DNA of 62,063 bases. Source: Spirochaetales bacterium (GTDB lineage Bacteria; Spirochaetota; Spirochaetia; Sphaerochaetales; Sphaerochaetaceae). The notes below the pieces were generated by a model, which was not told the origin of the DNA, searched no databases, and saw only the letters and a program-made list of their open reading frames with translations. Location: NCBI GenBank assembly GCA_018433865.1, contig JAHDQJ010000027.1, positions 1 through 62,063 on the forward strand. The letters run 5' to 3'. The stretch's first letter is position 1. Each line of letters opens with the position of its first letter. Shown here piece by piece: positions 42,888-51,959 of this stretch. A program made the translations under genes and the position numbers.

Positions 42888-44069
42888 TCACATCCAAGGC
42901 GCACCAAGGAATCCTTCCAGCGAATGCATCCTCCCATAGAGATAGGTGATGAAATCTCCGAATCGTTCCTTGGGAGTATGCAGGCGCACCTCACGTACTG
43001 CTTGGTTCCCATGATAATAGGAAGCGTTGAATGGTCCGCGATAGATATGCTTGGCTTGGGTGATGCGACCATCCACATAGGGATTGATTGCAAATCCCGT
43101 TTCCTTGATATACCGGACGACCGATTGCTCATCCTCTCCCAATTGCATCAATTTCCAGGAAGCAGTGGTGGCGACCGCGATACGCAACCTTCGCAGGGCG
43201 ATCTGGATGACATCGTCATCATCCTCCACCCAATCGATGATCTCGGTAGCTTGGTCGCCGATCCCTTCCTGGATCACCCCGGGTATTCCGTTCAAGGTAC
43301 ACAGCAGGACATCCGCACTCGCGTTCCCCTTCCGATAGGCATCCGCCGTATAGAGCAGCTGTGTCGCATGTCCGGGGAAGTTCTCGTGAGTCACCAGGTG
43401 TTTCAATGCCGCACGGGTACATCCGATGTCTGTGTTGATCTCCATGGTCTTCCCGAGGAAGTTGCACCTGCCCGCAGCATGTGTGCCTGAAGTCAGCACC
43501 AATTCCATCCGGAAATCACCCACATCGAACACCCGCTGTGCGGTCCTGCGTACCGCCTCCTCTTGCAGCATACGGTACTCGGATTCCAGTTTTTCCACCG
43601 GGATGAACTTGCTGCCCTGCCAGGATTGCACCCGCTCGGCCAAGGATCCCCTGATGATATTCCGCCTGGTGAGCGCACGATCGATCTCCTCACGGAGTTC
43701 CTCGATCACCTTTTCATCGGCGGGACCTGCCGGAACTCCCACAAGATGTTCCAACCGATAGGCGAACGAAGTGGGTTCTCCCCGGAATACTTTGATGGCT
43801 GCTCGCAGCGAACGGACCAGCGCTTCGAGAAATGATTTCCGCGTGTCCAGGGGACACTCCCCAATCTTTGCGGTTATCGCAGCGAGATCTCGCTGGGCCT
43901 CTGTCCAATCGGCGTACCGATTCGGTTCCACCAGATCTTCACCGGTATAGATCGGGATCAATCCTTCGGTGTCGAGCGCTTTGCCACCCTGCTGCAGCCG
44001 ACGCTCCAATGCATTCATTCCCAACGCGATCGCGGTAATGTCGTATCCGACCTGCATGTCATCGTACAT
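42888..44069 (-). CDS. HExxPGH-type (DUF885-like) putative metallopeptidase, copy 1
   Basis: A 393-residue cytoplasmic protein. The motif H-L-V-T-H-E-N-F-P-G-H-A-T-Q (HExxPGH) near residues 236-245 is the zinc-binding motif typical of DUF885-type putative peptidases, which are usually 550-600 residues; this is a short form. Conserved blocks shared with the adjacent copy include L-E-H-L-V-G-V-P-A, T-R-A-A-L-K-H-L-V, S-A-D-V-L-L-C-T-L-N-G-I and G-V-I-Q-E-G-I-G-D-Q. The E in Q-E-G-I may be the third ligand. Start codon shares one base with the preceding stop (TGATG). Catalysis is inferred. Confidence 0.7.
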   Translation of the reverse strand: MYDDMQVGYDITAIALGMNALERRLQQGGKALDTEGLIPIYTGEDLVEPNRYADWTEAQRDLAAITAKIGECPLDTRKSFLEALVRSLRAAIKVFRGEPTSFAYRLEHLVGVPAGPADEKVIEELREEIDRALTRRNIIRGSLAERVQSWQGSKFIPVEKLESEYRMLQEEAVRRTAQRVFDVGDFRMELVLTSGTHAAGRCNFLGKTMEINTDIGCTRAALKHLVTHENFPGHATQLLYTADAYRKGNASADVLLCTLNGIPGVIQEGIGDQATEIIDWVEDDDDVIQIALRRLRIAVATTASWKLMQLGEDEQSVVRYIKETGFAINPYVDGRITQAKHIYRGPFNASYYHGNQAVREVRLHTPKERFGDFITYLYGRMHSLEGFLGAPWM

Positions 44070-45277
44070 CAGCGGTCTCCATGACTGCGGTATGCAACAC
44101 CGGTGGCGAGGCAGAGACTTTCGGGAGCGTGCATGTTGCCGTACAGTTCATCGATGAACAATCGTCTCCGTTTCGGATCATGTTCCACTGCGAGCCGGAC
44201 ACGTCTCACCGCTTCGTTCCCATAGAAATAGGAACTGATGAATCCGCTGCGGAAGGGGTGCCTGGCCATGTGGATCCTTCCTTTGATCCTCGCATCTTGC
44301 ATCGCCCCCACATCCCGCATGTAGGCGTACGCCTGAGCATCCGTGATCCGCTCCATGTTGATCTTCCATGCCGCTTGTGTGGCTACGGAACTCTGATACC
44401 GTCGCAACAGCGCCTGGATCTCGTCATGCACATCCTCGATCCAATCGATCAGCTCGACACCTTGGTCGCCGATGCCTTCCTGGATGACCCCGGTGATTCC
44501 GTTGAGACTGCACAGCAGCACATCTGCCGATGCGGTCCCCTGCTTGAAACTGCGCAGCGTGTAGATGTTCTGCGTCGAGTGGCCGGGAAAGCATTCGTGT
44601 GCCACCAGGTGTTTCAGTGCTGCCCGTGAGAAGCGGTTGTCCACATTGATGTCCATCTTGCCGCCGCTGAAGTTGCATCTTGCGGAAAAATGGGTGTTCC
44701 GTACCGGATTGAGGACCATCGTGTAGCCTTCCGTATCCACGATCATCCGATCGGTGCGCTCCTGTGCTTCGGCCATCAGCTCGCCGAATACCTTTTCAAG
44801 GTGCTCGGGTTCTATCGCGCCGCTCTGTTCCCAAGCCAAGATTTTGTCCCTGACCGTGCCTGTCGAGAATCCTGCACGGTCCAATGCTTCTTCGAGACGT
44901 GAGGCCAGATCCCCAATGAAACTGTCCTCCAAGGATTCGGCAGGCACTCCCACCAATTTCGTGAGCTTGTCAACGAACGGGGCATCCCCTCCCTGGAACA
45001 GCATCGATGCCATCCGCAACGAATGCATCAGCTTTTCCAAGAACAATTTCCTCGGTCCTTGCCCCAGCTTTCCGACAGAAGCCGCCGCCTCTTCGATCGC
45101 ATGGTCGACCTCTTCCCAGCTGCGAAAGTCCCGCTCGTCGATCAGGTCCTTGCCGAGGTAGAGGGGAATGAGTCCTTCATCGTCGATGATTCCTTTTCCC
45201 TTGAAGACCTTGCGTTCAAACGAATCCAGACCTGCTGCGATCGCCGTGATTTCGTAACCGAGTTCCTTGGTGTCCAT
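44069..45277 (-). CDS. HExxPGH-type (DUF885-like) putative metallopeptidase, copy 2
   Basis: A 402-residue paralogue of the next gene, alike over the full length: D-E-G-L-I-P-L-Y, L-V-G-V-P-A, S-R-A-A-L-K-H-L-V, H-E-C-F-P-G-H-S-T-Q and G-V-I-Q-E-G-I-G-D-Q occur in the same order. Tandem duplication followed by divergence is the simple explanation. No signal peptide, so a cytoplasmic role on imported substrate fits. ATG 45277 has GGGAG upstream. It is first of a two-gene unit whose promoter region carries the palindromes also seen at the ABC importer promoter. Confidence 0.7.
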   Translation of the reverse strand: MDTKELGYEITAIAAGLDSFERKVFKGKGIIDDEGLIPLYLGKDLIDERDFRSWEEVDHAIEEAAASVGKLGQGPRKLFLEKLMHSLRMASMLFQGGDAPFVDKLTKLVGVPAESLEDSFIGDLASRLEEALDRAGFSTGTVRDKILAWEQSGAIEPEHLEKVFGELMAEAQERTDRMIVDTEGYTMVLNPVRNTHFSARCNFSGGKMDINVDNRFSRAALKHLVAHECFPGHSTQNIYTLRSFKQGTASADVLLCSLNGITGVIQEGIGDQGVELIDWIEDVHDEIQALLRRYQSSVATQAAWKINMERITDAQAYAYMRDVGAMQDARIKGRIHMARHPFRSGFISSYFYGNEAVRRVRLAVEHDPKRRRLFIDELYGNMHAPESLCLATGVAYRSHGDR

Positions 45278-45321
45278 ATGCACTCCCTTTCCATTATGAT
45301 CAATTAAGATATATTTTACAT

Positions 45322-45343
45322 AATATATGATATATAGTATATC
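45322..45343. promoter_or_regulatory. Candidate operator between peptidase pair and SDR gene
   Basis: AATATATGATATATA (45322-45336) is an inverted repeat that differs by one base from the site at 58883-58897 read on the other strand. A second inverted repeat, GATATA-TAG-TATATC (45329-45343), overlaps it. Both lie in the divergent control region of the peptidase pair (minus) and the SDR gene (plus). Confidence 0.55.
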
Positions 45344-45419
45344 GCGTGGTTCCACCCTGAACAAGGAAAACCTTGTGTGAAAGGATGTAGAGCGATGTGC
45401 AGTTCACAGGAGGCTTCGC

Positions 45420-46232
45420 ATGGGAACAGGAATGTTTGATTTCTCGGGAGAGACGATCCTCGTCTCCGGCTCCGCCCGCGGCATAGGCCGGACGATGGTG
45501 TTGCAGTTTTCCAAAGCGGGAGCCCGGGTGATCGCGGTCGATCGCGATGCACAAGGATTGTCGGAGACCCAGTCGCTCTGCCGGTCCTGCATCACCAGGA
45601 CCGTGGATATCCGCGACATCGATGCAGTGACGAATCTCATGGGATTCATCAAGGAGCACTGTGCTACGTTGCATGTGTGCATCAACAACGCCGCCGTTGC
45701 TCCCCACCAAAGCCTGGAGACCTATCAGGAGAAAGTCTGGGACCGTGTCTACGACGTCAACTGCAAAGGCACCTTCCTCATGACCCAGGCTGCAGGCAAC
45801 TTGATGCGTGAGACCGGGACCAAAGGAACCATCATCAACTTCTCGTCCGCCGCAGCAGTCAAGAGCGGGGCGGGAAGCGCGGCGTATGCTTCCAGCAGGG
45901 CGGCGACGGAGGCGTTCGGAAGAAGCGCCGCGATCGAGTTCGCCCCCTACGGCATCCGGGTGAACACGATCAGGCCGGGATTGATCGACACCCAACCGAA
46001 ACCGCTTCCTCCCGCGATGCGCGAGGGTCTGGAAGCTCGGATTCCCACGCTCCCGTTCCGACGGGCAGGGCATAGCGAGGAAGTGGGAAACGTGGCCCTG
46101 TTCCTTGCCTCCTCCCTCGCTTCCTATATCACCGGCTCGGTGATAACCGTGGATGGGGGATCCCTTTGTGGCAACTATCCCGATTCCAAGGTTACTGATG
46201 ATGATACCCGTTACCGCTGGATCTACGACTGA
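45420..46232 (+). CDS. Short-chain dehydrogenase/reductase
   Basis: A 270-residue classical SDR oxidoreductase using NAD(P). The cofactor motif appears as S-G-S-A-R-G-I-G (TGxxxGIG type) near residues 16-23, N-N-A-A-V near 86, catalytic Ser in I-N-F-S-S-A-A-A-V and the Y-A-S-S-R-A segment where the usual YxxxK has Arg in place of Lys. The C-terminal L-A-S-S-L-A-S-Y-I-T-G-S-V-I-T-V-D-G-G is typical. The Lys-to-Arg change may alter activity. GGAGG precedes the ATG. It overlaps the 3' end of the DUF885 gene by 10 bases. Confidence 0.85.
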   Translation: MGTGMFDFSGETILVSGSARGIGRTMVLQFSKAGARVIAVDRDAQGLSETQSLCRSCITRTVDIRDIDAVTNLMGFIKEHCATLHVCINNAAVAPHQSLETYQEKVWDRVYDVNCKGTFLMTQAAGNLMRETGTKGTIINFSSAAAVKSGAGSAAYASSRAATEAFGRSAAIEFAPYGIRVNTIRPGLIDTQPKPLPPAMREGLEARIPTLPFRRAGHSEEVGNVALFLASSLASYITGSVITVDGGSLCGNYPDSKVTDDDTRYRWIYD

Positions 46233-47902
46233 CCGTCGAGATCCGCGAGCATCTCTTGTGCGATGCGGGATACGGGAACGGTGCCGTAGGAGAGGAACTC
46301 GTCATGGAACCGCTGCAGCGAGAAATCCGTACCCAACCTGCGGGCGACTTCATCGCGCAATGCTTCTATCTGCTCGACGCCGTACAGATACATGATCGCC
46401 CCGCCGGGGAACAGACTGTTCTTCACCGCCTCGCCGTGAGCCGCGGCCCCTGGCATCTTCGCATATTCCCGATAATAGGCTTCGGCATCCTCGATGCTGT
46501 ACTGTCCGGTGTGCAACCGGATATCCACTACGGCACGCGCTGCCATGCGTCGTCTGGATGACAATTCAGCATACAATTCAAGCGGTTCCAAGAATCCCCG
46601 GTGCCCTGCAAGTTCCGAGATATAGCATGCCCACCCTTCACAGAGTGTACCGCCGCACAACATCGTGAGACGCGCCGGACCATCGTTCGCCGCAACCTGC
46701 GCGATCCGCGAACGGGAACGGACTGCATTGTAGTTCTGCACGTGATGACCGATGCCACCGTGGTGGAGGACATGGTTGGTCTTGATGACAAACGTATTGT
46801 TGGCTCGCAAGAACTCCTCTTGCAATGACGCTGTCTCTTCCAGCGGATACACATGGTACCGATACGTAGGCGGCTTGTGCCACCGTGGAGGACAACGGTA
46901 GAAGAGGAAATAGAGGTACGGTTGCACATTCCTCGCCCACAACGGAATCGGTTGATACTCGATGGGATTATCGTCCCACGTGACCAAGCGTTCCCGCTCA
47001 TTGAGCTTCCTGCTCGCCTCCCACAACTCTCCGTAGCTTGACAGGTATCCTTCGGCATCAGGATGTGCATCACGCAACCGTGCGAGGGCAACTTCCGGGG
47101 TAGTGCAACCGAACTGCGGAGCCTGTGATTCCAGTGCGGCGCTGCACTGCCGGATGATCTGCTCCGCATGTGCCGCGTACGCGTGCAGATCGAAATCTTG
47201 ATCAATCCCATGAGCCCAACCGAGTATGTTCCGGAACGCGGTCTTTCCACAACCGGTATACTCCAATGGTTTGTCTGACAGGTCCTCTTCCAAGAAGCGG
47301 GAGAATCCTTCGCACGCCTCGATGGCTGCCGACCGGCAGTTCGGATCAACGGCCAACCCCTCCTGGGCAATCAGATGATCCAGTCCTTCGCCAAGGAATA
47401 GCAAGGTGCCTGTGCACTCCTTGATCGCACGTTCGGTCCATGCGTGCGGAGCTTGCACGAGGTTCTGTCTCGCATCCGCATAGAACCGTGGCAAACCGCT
47501 GAGCCTGGCATGGAAATCGGATTGTTTCTCCGGCACCGGCCGAAAGTCCGAGAGGAACGGCGAGAGCAATGCGAACGCTGCCTCCCCGGTATAGGTGACC
47601 GGATTGCATCGGTACATGATCCCGTCGTCCCGTTCCCACCCTTGCATGAGGAGAAACCCCTTGGCAAGGTCGTAGTCGATGCGTTGGAACTTGTCCAACG
47701 CATCGCGATCGATTTCCGAGAGACGCCTGAGCAATCCGTCGATCTCTTCCCTTGTTTCTGCCAACCCTTCCCCGCTCATGTCCGGAAGCATCGCGTTGTA
47801 CTCACGCAAACCGGCAAAGGTTGCGTCAACGGGGCGCCTTGCGAACATGTGCACGAAAAAATCATCCGACCACTGTGAAAACCGACTCTCGATCTCTGTC
47901 AT
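46223..47902 (-). CDS. DUF885-family protein with degenerate zinc motif
   Basis: A 559-residue protein of DUF885 length. The family HExxPGHH motif appears as H-H-G-G-I-G-H-H (about residue 387), so the catalytic Glu is His and the Pro is Ile, while the downstream C-E-G-W-A-C-Y-I-S-E-L matches the conserved E-G-W-A block that supplies the third ligand. Three His remain, so a metal may still bind, but peptidase activity is doubtful. ATG 47902 follows GGGAG. Last gene of the long operon, 23 bases after the Gfo/Idh/MocA gene. Confidence 0.75.
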   Translation of the reverse strand: MTEIESRFSQWSDDFFVHMFARRPVDATFAGLREYNAMLPDMSGEGLAETREEIDGLLRRLSEIDRDALDKFQRIDYDLAKGFLLMQGWERDDGIMYRCNPVTYTGEAAFALLSPFLSDFRPVPEKQSDFHARLSGLPRFYADARQNLVQAPHAWTERAIKECTGTLLFLGEGLDHLIAQEGLAVDPNCRSAAIEACEGFSRFLEEDLSDKPLEYTGCGKTAFRNILGWAHGIDQDFDLHAYAAHAEQIIRQCSAALESQAPQFGCTTPEVALARLRDAHPDAEGYLSSYGELWEASRKLNERERLVTWDDNPIEYQPIPLWARNVQPYLYFLFYRCPPRWHKPPTYRYHVYPLEETASLQEEFLRANNTFVIKTNHVLHHGGIGHHVQNYNAVRSRSRIAQVAANDGPARLTMLCGGTLCEGWACYISELAGHRGFLEPLELYAELSSRRRMAARAVVDIRLHTGQYSIEDAEAYYREYAKMPGAAAHGEAVKNSLFPGGAIMYLYGVEQIEALRDEVARRLGTDFSLQRFHDEFLSYGTVPVSRIAQEMLADLDGQS

Positions 47903-47925
47903 GCTTTGTATCTCCCGATATGTGA

Positions 47926-49095
47926 TCACATCTCCGAATGGTGAACCCAACGCTTCTCATAATGTGCGGTACTGGCCATGTTGATGACTTTCTGCACACG
48001 TGCGCTCTGTATGAAGTTTCCTTGGTTCACGCTGCCACCGGAGACTATTTCCTCCATGAAGTTGTGGATCAGGCACGCGTAGAAGACCTGGTCCCACGAC
48101 TGACCTTCCTCGTATGCGGGTGGGAAGAACTTCCGGGGGATCGGCATGTCGACATACTCGACCGCATCGGGCTTCGCACCCTTGAGCGTCTGGATCACGC
48201 CGAATTCCTCAACCAGCCTGACTTGGAGACCGCCTTGCGAACCATAGATGCGCGCTTCGATTCCCGGGTAGTTGCCGACGGTCACGATGCTCGACTGCAA
48301 GGAGAACATGGTACCGTTCATCCCCTCTGCGATGAAGATGTCAGCATCATCCACGTTGATCCTGGAATACTCGGTATCCAGATTGGTCAACCTCCTGTGC
48401 TTGACCATGTTGGCCATGATGCAACTGACACGCTCCAAGTCCGATCCGATCAGCTCCAACCCGATATCGATCGTGGGAGCGCCATATCCTTCGAGACTGA
48501 ATATGCCGATTCCTTCGGGAGTCAGGTCCTTGTGGAATGAGGGGGGCGTACTCGGATAGACACGATGGATGCGTTTGTCCATGGGATAATCCGGGCTCAA
48601 CCATTGTGAGTTCTGCTCGTATCCGTTGTAGACAAACGGATCGCCGATAAATCCGTCCCTGACCAACTCGAACATGTATTGGACCGCGGGGGCATACCGG
48701 AACGTAAGTCCCACCTTTGTCTTGAGATTCTTGCTGTCCGCAAGCTCTTGTGCCCGGATCACATCCTTGTAATCGTGGCAGACCGGCTTCTCCACCAGCA
48801 CGTGCTTTCCCGCCTCGAGCGCCTGGAATGTAAGCACTTCATGGCTGTTGTCGAACTGGTCTCCCGCTCGGGTCACCACATCGATCACATCGATGTCCTC
48901 ACGTTGCAACATGCGCTGGTAATCGGTATAGACATCGGGGATCCCGAACTTCGCCGCGGCATCCTTTGCCAAATCCTCATGCAGGTCGCTGATGGCCACG
49001 ATGTCACACAACGGCGAACCGACATATCCAGGCAAGTGAGCACGTTGACACCAGCGGCCCGCTCCGATCACCCCTACTCTCAGTTTCTCTCTCAT
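47926..49095 (-). CDS. Gfo/Idh/MocA-family oxidoreductase
   Basis: A 389-residue NAD(P)-dependent dehydrogenase. The Rossmann motif G-V-I-G-A-G-R-W is at about residues 7-14 and the family signature V-L-V-E-K-P-V-C-H-D-Y near 95-105. The C-terminal domain is the usual alpha/beta Gfo/Idh/MocA fold. These enzymes oxidise or reduce sugars, inositols and related polyols; some act on amino-sugars or opine-like compounds. ATG 49095 has AAGGAG six bases upstream. Substrate unknown. Confidence 0.88.
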   Translation of the reverse strand: MREKLRVGVIGAGRWCQRAHLPGYVGSPLCDIVAISDLHEDLAKDAAAKFGIPDVYTDYQRMLQREDIDVIDVVTRAGDQFDNSHEVLTFQALEAGKHVLVEKPVCHDYKDVIRAQELADSKNLKTKVGLTFRYAPAVQYMFELVRDGFIGDPFVYNGYEQNSQWLSPDYPMDKRIHRVYPSTPPSFHKDLTPEGIGIFSLEGYGAPTIDIGLELIGSDLERVSCIMANMVKHRRLTNLDTEYSRINVDDADIFIAEGMNGTMFSLQSSIVTVGNYPGIEARIYGSQGGLQVRLVEEFGVIQTLKGAKPDAVEYVDMPIPRKFFPPAYEEGQSWDQVFYACLIHNFMEEIVSGGSVNQGNFIQSARVQKVINMASTAHYEKRWVHHSEM

Positions 49096-49132
49096 CTTTT
49101 GCTCCTTCTGCAATAATCCGCAGGTGTCCGAT

Positions 49133-49681
49133 TCATCGGACAGCCCGTATCAGTTCCTCCACCTGCAATCGTGACACTTGTTGTGGTTGCACAGCAGGTC
49201 TCCCGACCGGCAACAACAACAGGGGAGTCAACTCAGCAGGTATCCCCAGCACATCCTTCAGCCGCCCTGCGTCGAAGCCGATCACACAGGTAGTGCCCAA
49301 TCCCAATGCGGTGGTCGCAAGCATCATGTTCTGGGCGACACCCATGCAATCAAGCTTGCTCATGTCTGTCCGTCCCTTGTCTCCGTATCGAGCTCCCATG
49401 CGGCGCCGATCATAGCAGATGACGATGATGACATCCGCACGTGAGACCCACCGTTGAGTCAGCACGGTTCCCCGGGAGGTGATTCCTGCATCCGTGGTCG
49501 CGGCGACAGCCTCGCGACCTTCGGGACTTCGTACGATGACGAACTCTCTCGCTTGCATGTTGCCTGCCGATGGCGCATGAGTGCCTGCCTCGAGGATTGC
49601 GTACAGCTCCTTGTCGCTTACCGCCTCGTCGGTGAACTCACGGATGCTTCTGCGTTCGCGCATGCATGAAAACACATCCAC
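49133..49681 (-). CDS. Nitroreductase-family FMN protein
   Basis: A 182-residue flavin oxidoreductase-like protein. M-R-E-R-R-S-I-R-E-F near the N-terminus is the FMN-phosphate motif, followed by A-G-T-H-A-P-S-A-G-N-M-Q and, later, G-L-G-T-T-C-V-I-G-F. The start is uncertain. I prefer GTG 49681, because AGGAG (inside the end of the previous gene) lies nine bases upstream and the gap to the previous stop is four bases; ATG 49708 would overlap that gene. Could reduce an imported substrate or a pathway intermediate. Confidence 0.78.
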   Translation of the reverse strand: MDVFSCMRERRSIREFTDEAVSDKELYAILEAGTHAPSAGNMQAREFVIVRSPEGREAVAATTDAGITSRGTVLTQRWVSRADVIIVICYDRRRMGARYGDKGRTDMSKLDCMGVAQNMMLATTALGLGTTCVIGFDAGRLKDVLGIPAELTPLLLLPVGRPAVQPQQVSRLQVEELIRAVR

Positions 49682-49685
49682 TTCG

Positions 49686-50279
49686 TCACACTCCTGATCC
49701 GAGGCCATCGGCATCCCATCGCACATACTCGTCAAGGTACAACCGAGGCCTCCTTTTGGGCTCTGTCGCCATGTGCCCGATTGCCAGCAGCAGTACGGGA
49801 TCCATGTGCGATGGCAACGAGAACAGTCGACAGACCGCATCCGGGTCGAATTCCCTGATGATGGTTCCCCCGATTCCAAGTCGCTTGCCTGCCTGGAACA
49901 TGCACGCAACCGCCATCCCGATATCCATCAAGGCGAATCGGTTGGCACCGACAGGCCCGCTCTTTGCGTTCGCACGCAGCCTGTTCATCAGGACCGTGAG
50001 GATCACGGGAGCTTGTCCGAACCACGAAACCTCCTGTGCCCCAGGAGGAATCGGGCGAAACTGCACATCAAGCAACGTACCTGCCACATGCATTTTCGCC
50101 TCAGCATCGACAGTCACGATGAACTCCCATGGTTGACAGTTGGCGATCGAAGGAGCGTATCCGGCCGCTCCCAGGATTTCCCGCATCTCATCGGGGGTGA
50201 CGGGGGTATCGAGGAACGTATCCACTCCGTCAAGGAATCCTGGATTCATGGCCTGCGCGGCACCTTCCGTACCATTCAT
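49686..50279 (-). CDS. Second nitroreductase-family protein
   Basis: A 197-residue protein resembling nitroreductases: A-G-Y-A-P-S-I-A-N-C-Q-P-W-E-F near residues 39-53, M-D-I-G-M-A-V-A-C-M near 117, and G-I-G-G-T near 135. The usual N-terminal R-R-S-I/V-R FMN-phosphate motif is missing; the protein starts with an unrelated short stretch, so cofactor binding may be altered or shared with the neighbouring subunit. Its ATG overlaps the ThDP-enzyme stop (ATGA), and the next nitroreductase starts four bases after its stop. Heterodimer formation is a possibility. Confidence 0.72.
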   Translation of the reverse strand: MNGTEGAAQAMNPGFLDGVDTFLDTPVTPDEMREILGAAGYAPSIANCQPWEFIVTVDAEAKMHVAGTLLDVQFRPIPPGAQEVSWFGQAPVILTVLMNRLRANAKSGPVGANRFALMDIGMAVACMFQAGKRLGIGGTIIREFDPDAVCRLFSLPSHMDPVLLLAIGHMATEPKRRPRLYLDEYVRWDADGLGSGV

Positions 50280-51898
50280 TTGTGCTTCCTCAGGATCAAC
50301 GGCTCATATTCGCTCTGGTCGACGATCGCATGCACGATCACCGGACCTTCGGCTGCAAAGGCCTGTTCCAACGCGATCCGGAAGGAATCGGCAGTAGCGG
50401 CACCAAGGACCGGGACGCCGAACATGTTGTTGGGCACCGGCGGTTGCTCATCACTCAAGGTCGTACCCTCGGTGATCTTGCCACGTTTCTTCTGCTTGAG
50501 GCGGATGAGTTCGAGCTTGGTATCGGAGAGGACGATGAACACGATGTTCATGCCGATCCGGCGTGCGGTGGCCATCTCTCCCGCCATCATCATGTATCCG
50601 CCGTCACCCGTGATGCAGACCACCGGAACCTCAGGGCGTGCAAGCTTGGCTCCAAGTGCCGCGGGAATACCGAAGCCCATCGAGGACCATCCATTGGTCA
50701 TCAATTGCCCGAACGGATGTCTCGTTCGCCATGCCTGTCCGATCAAGTGGGTATGCGCACCGACATCGCATGTCATGATGCCCTCGTCAGGCAACAGCTC
50801 ACGAAGGATCTTCAGGACACTCAAGGGACCGAACACCCCGGCCTTGGGTTCAAACCGGGCGAACATTGCCTCACGACGTTCACGCAATGCCTGCATGTCC
50901 CACCCGAACGACATCGGCCCGAGAGCCGACAGGCGCTTAAGTGCACACACGGGATTGCCCACCACATCACAGACCTTCGCATACGTCTTGCGGTCTATAT
51001 CACACGCGACGGTATCGATATGGATCAGGGGAACCACGGGCATCCACGATTCATAGTTGAACTCGACCGGGTCGTATCCGACGGCGATGATCAGGTCAGC
51101 TTGCACGTTTGTCTGCGCGACCACATCGCTGAGGGCGTGGAACAGGACTCCCGCGTAGCTGCGATGGTCCTCATCGATCAACCCTTTGGCCATCGGCGTC
51201 AGGACGACCGGGACATCAAACTGCTCTGCAAGCTTGACGATCTTCTCTCCAAGATCGAACCGGATCGCAGTCAATCCCACGGCCAACAAGGGCTTGCGGG
51301 ATTGCTTCACCAACCGTTCCATGTCGATCAGGGCGGACTCGTCGGGATCCGAAGGCATCGCCGGCTTGGAGACCTTGGGCAACGCACCGGTGATCCGCAT
51401 GTCTCCCAATCCTTCGGGAAGACCGATGTGGACCGGGCCGGGGACCTCAGCCGACGCGGTCTCGAACATGTCGGCCAGCGCTTCGGCAGCCTGGTCCGCC
51501 TGCAAGCGGATCGTCTTCTTGGTCAGCGGCTTGAACAGCGTCTGATGGTCGATGGCCATCTGGGTTGTCCGCCCCATCATATGGTTGGGCGGTTCGGTTG
51601 TCAGCGCGATCAGGGGTGCGCGATCCAGCAGGGCGCTGCCCACACCGGTGGACAGGTTCGTGGCACCCGGTCCGGTCGTTCCGTAACACACTCCCGGGAC
51701 GCCGGTCAGCCATCCGTAGACGGTCGCCATGAATCCTCCGCTCGCCTCATTCGCGACGAGGACATACTCCACATCGCCCTTCTCCATCGCTTCCATGTAT
51801 GACATCCAGTCACCGCTGGGGACACCGAATATATGTTTGACACCTTGCTCCTTGAAAAAAGCTGTCAGGTACTCCGAAAATCTCATGTCCTGTTCCAT
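50276..51898 (-). CDS. Thiamine-diphosphate-dependent enzyme (acetolactate-synthase/benzoylformate-decarboxylase-like)
   Basis: A 540-residue ThDP enzyme. The catalytic Glu is in V-A-N-E-A-S near residue 52, G-T-T-G-P-G-A-T-N near 74 follows, and the ThDP/Mg motif is G-D-G-G-Y-M-M-M-A-G-E...S-D-T-K near 443-475. It would decarboxylate or ligate a 2-keto acid. No acetolactate synthase regulatory subunit or branched-chain genes are adjacent, so a catabolic decarboxylase-type role within this operon is more likely. GGAGGAG precedes the ATG. Overlaps the next gene by 4 bases. Confidence 0.85.
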   Translation of the reverse strand: MEQDMRFSEYLTAFFKEQGVKHIFGVPSGDWMSYMEAMEKGDVEYVLVANEASGGFMATVYGWLTGVPGVCYGTTGPGATNLSTGVGSALLDRAPLIALTTEPPNHMMGRTTQMAIDHQTLFKPLTKKTIRLQADQAAEALADMFETASAEVPGPVHIGLPEGLGDMRITGALPKVSKPAMPSDPDESALIDMERLVKQSRKPLLAVGLTAIRFDLGEKIVKLAEQFDVPVVLTPMAKGLIDEDHRSYAGVLFHALSDVVAQTNVQADLIIAVGYDPVEFNYESWMPVVPLIHIDTVACDIDRKTYAKVCDVVGNPVCALKRLSALGPMSFGWDMQALRERREAMFARFEPKAGVFGPLSVLKILRELLPDEGIMTCDVGAHTHLIGQAWRTRHPFGQLMTNGWSSMGFGIPAALGAKLARPEVPVVCITGDGGYMMMAGEMATARRIGMNIVFIVLSDTKLELIRLKQKKRGKITEGTTLSDEQPPVPNNMFGVPVLGAATADSFRIALEQAFAAEGPVIVHAIVDQSEYEPLILRKHK

Positions 51899-51959
51899 TC
51901 CGTACTCCTCCTCGTTTCATCGGCAAGGCCTGATTGCCTACCTGTATCGCTTTTGCGCA

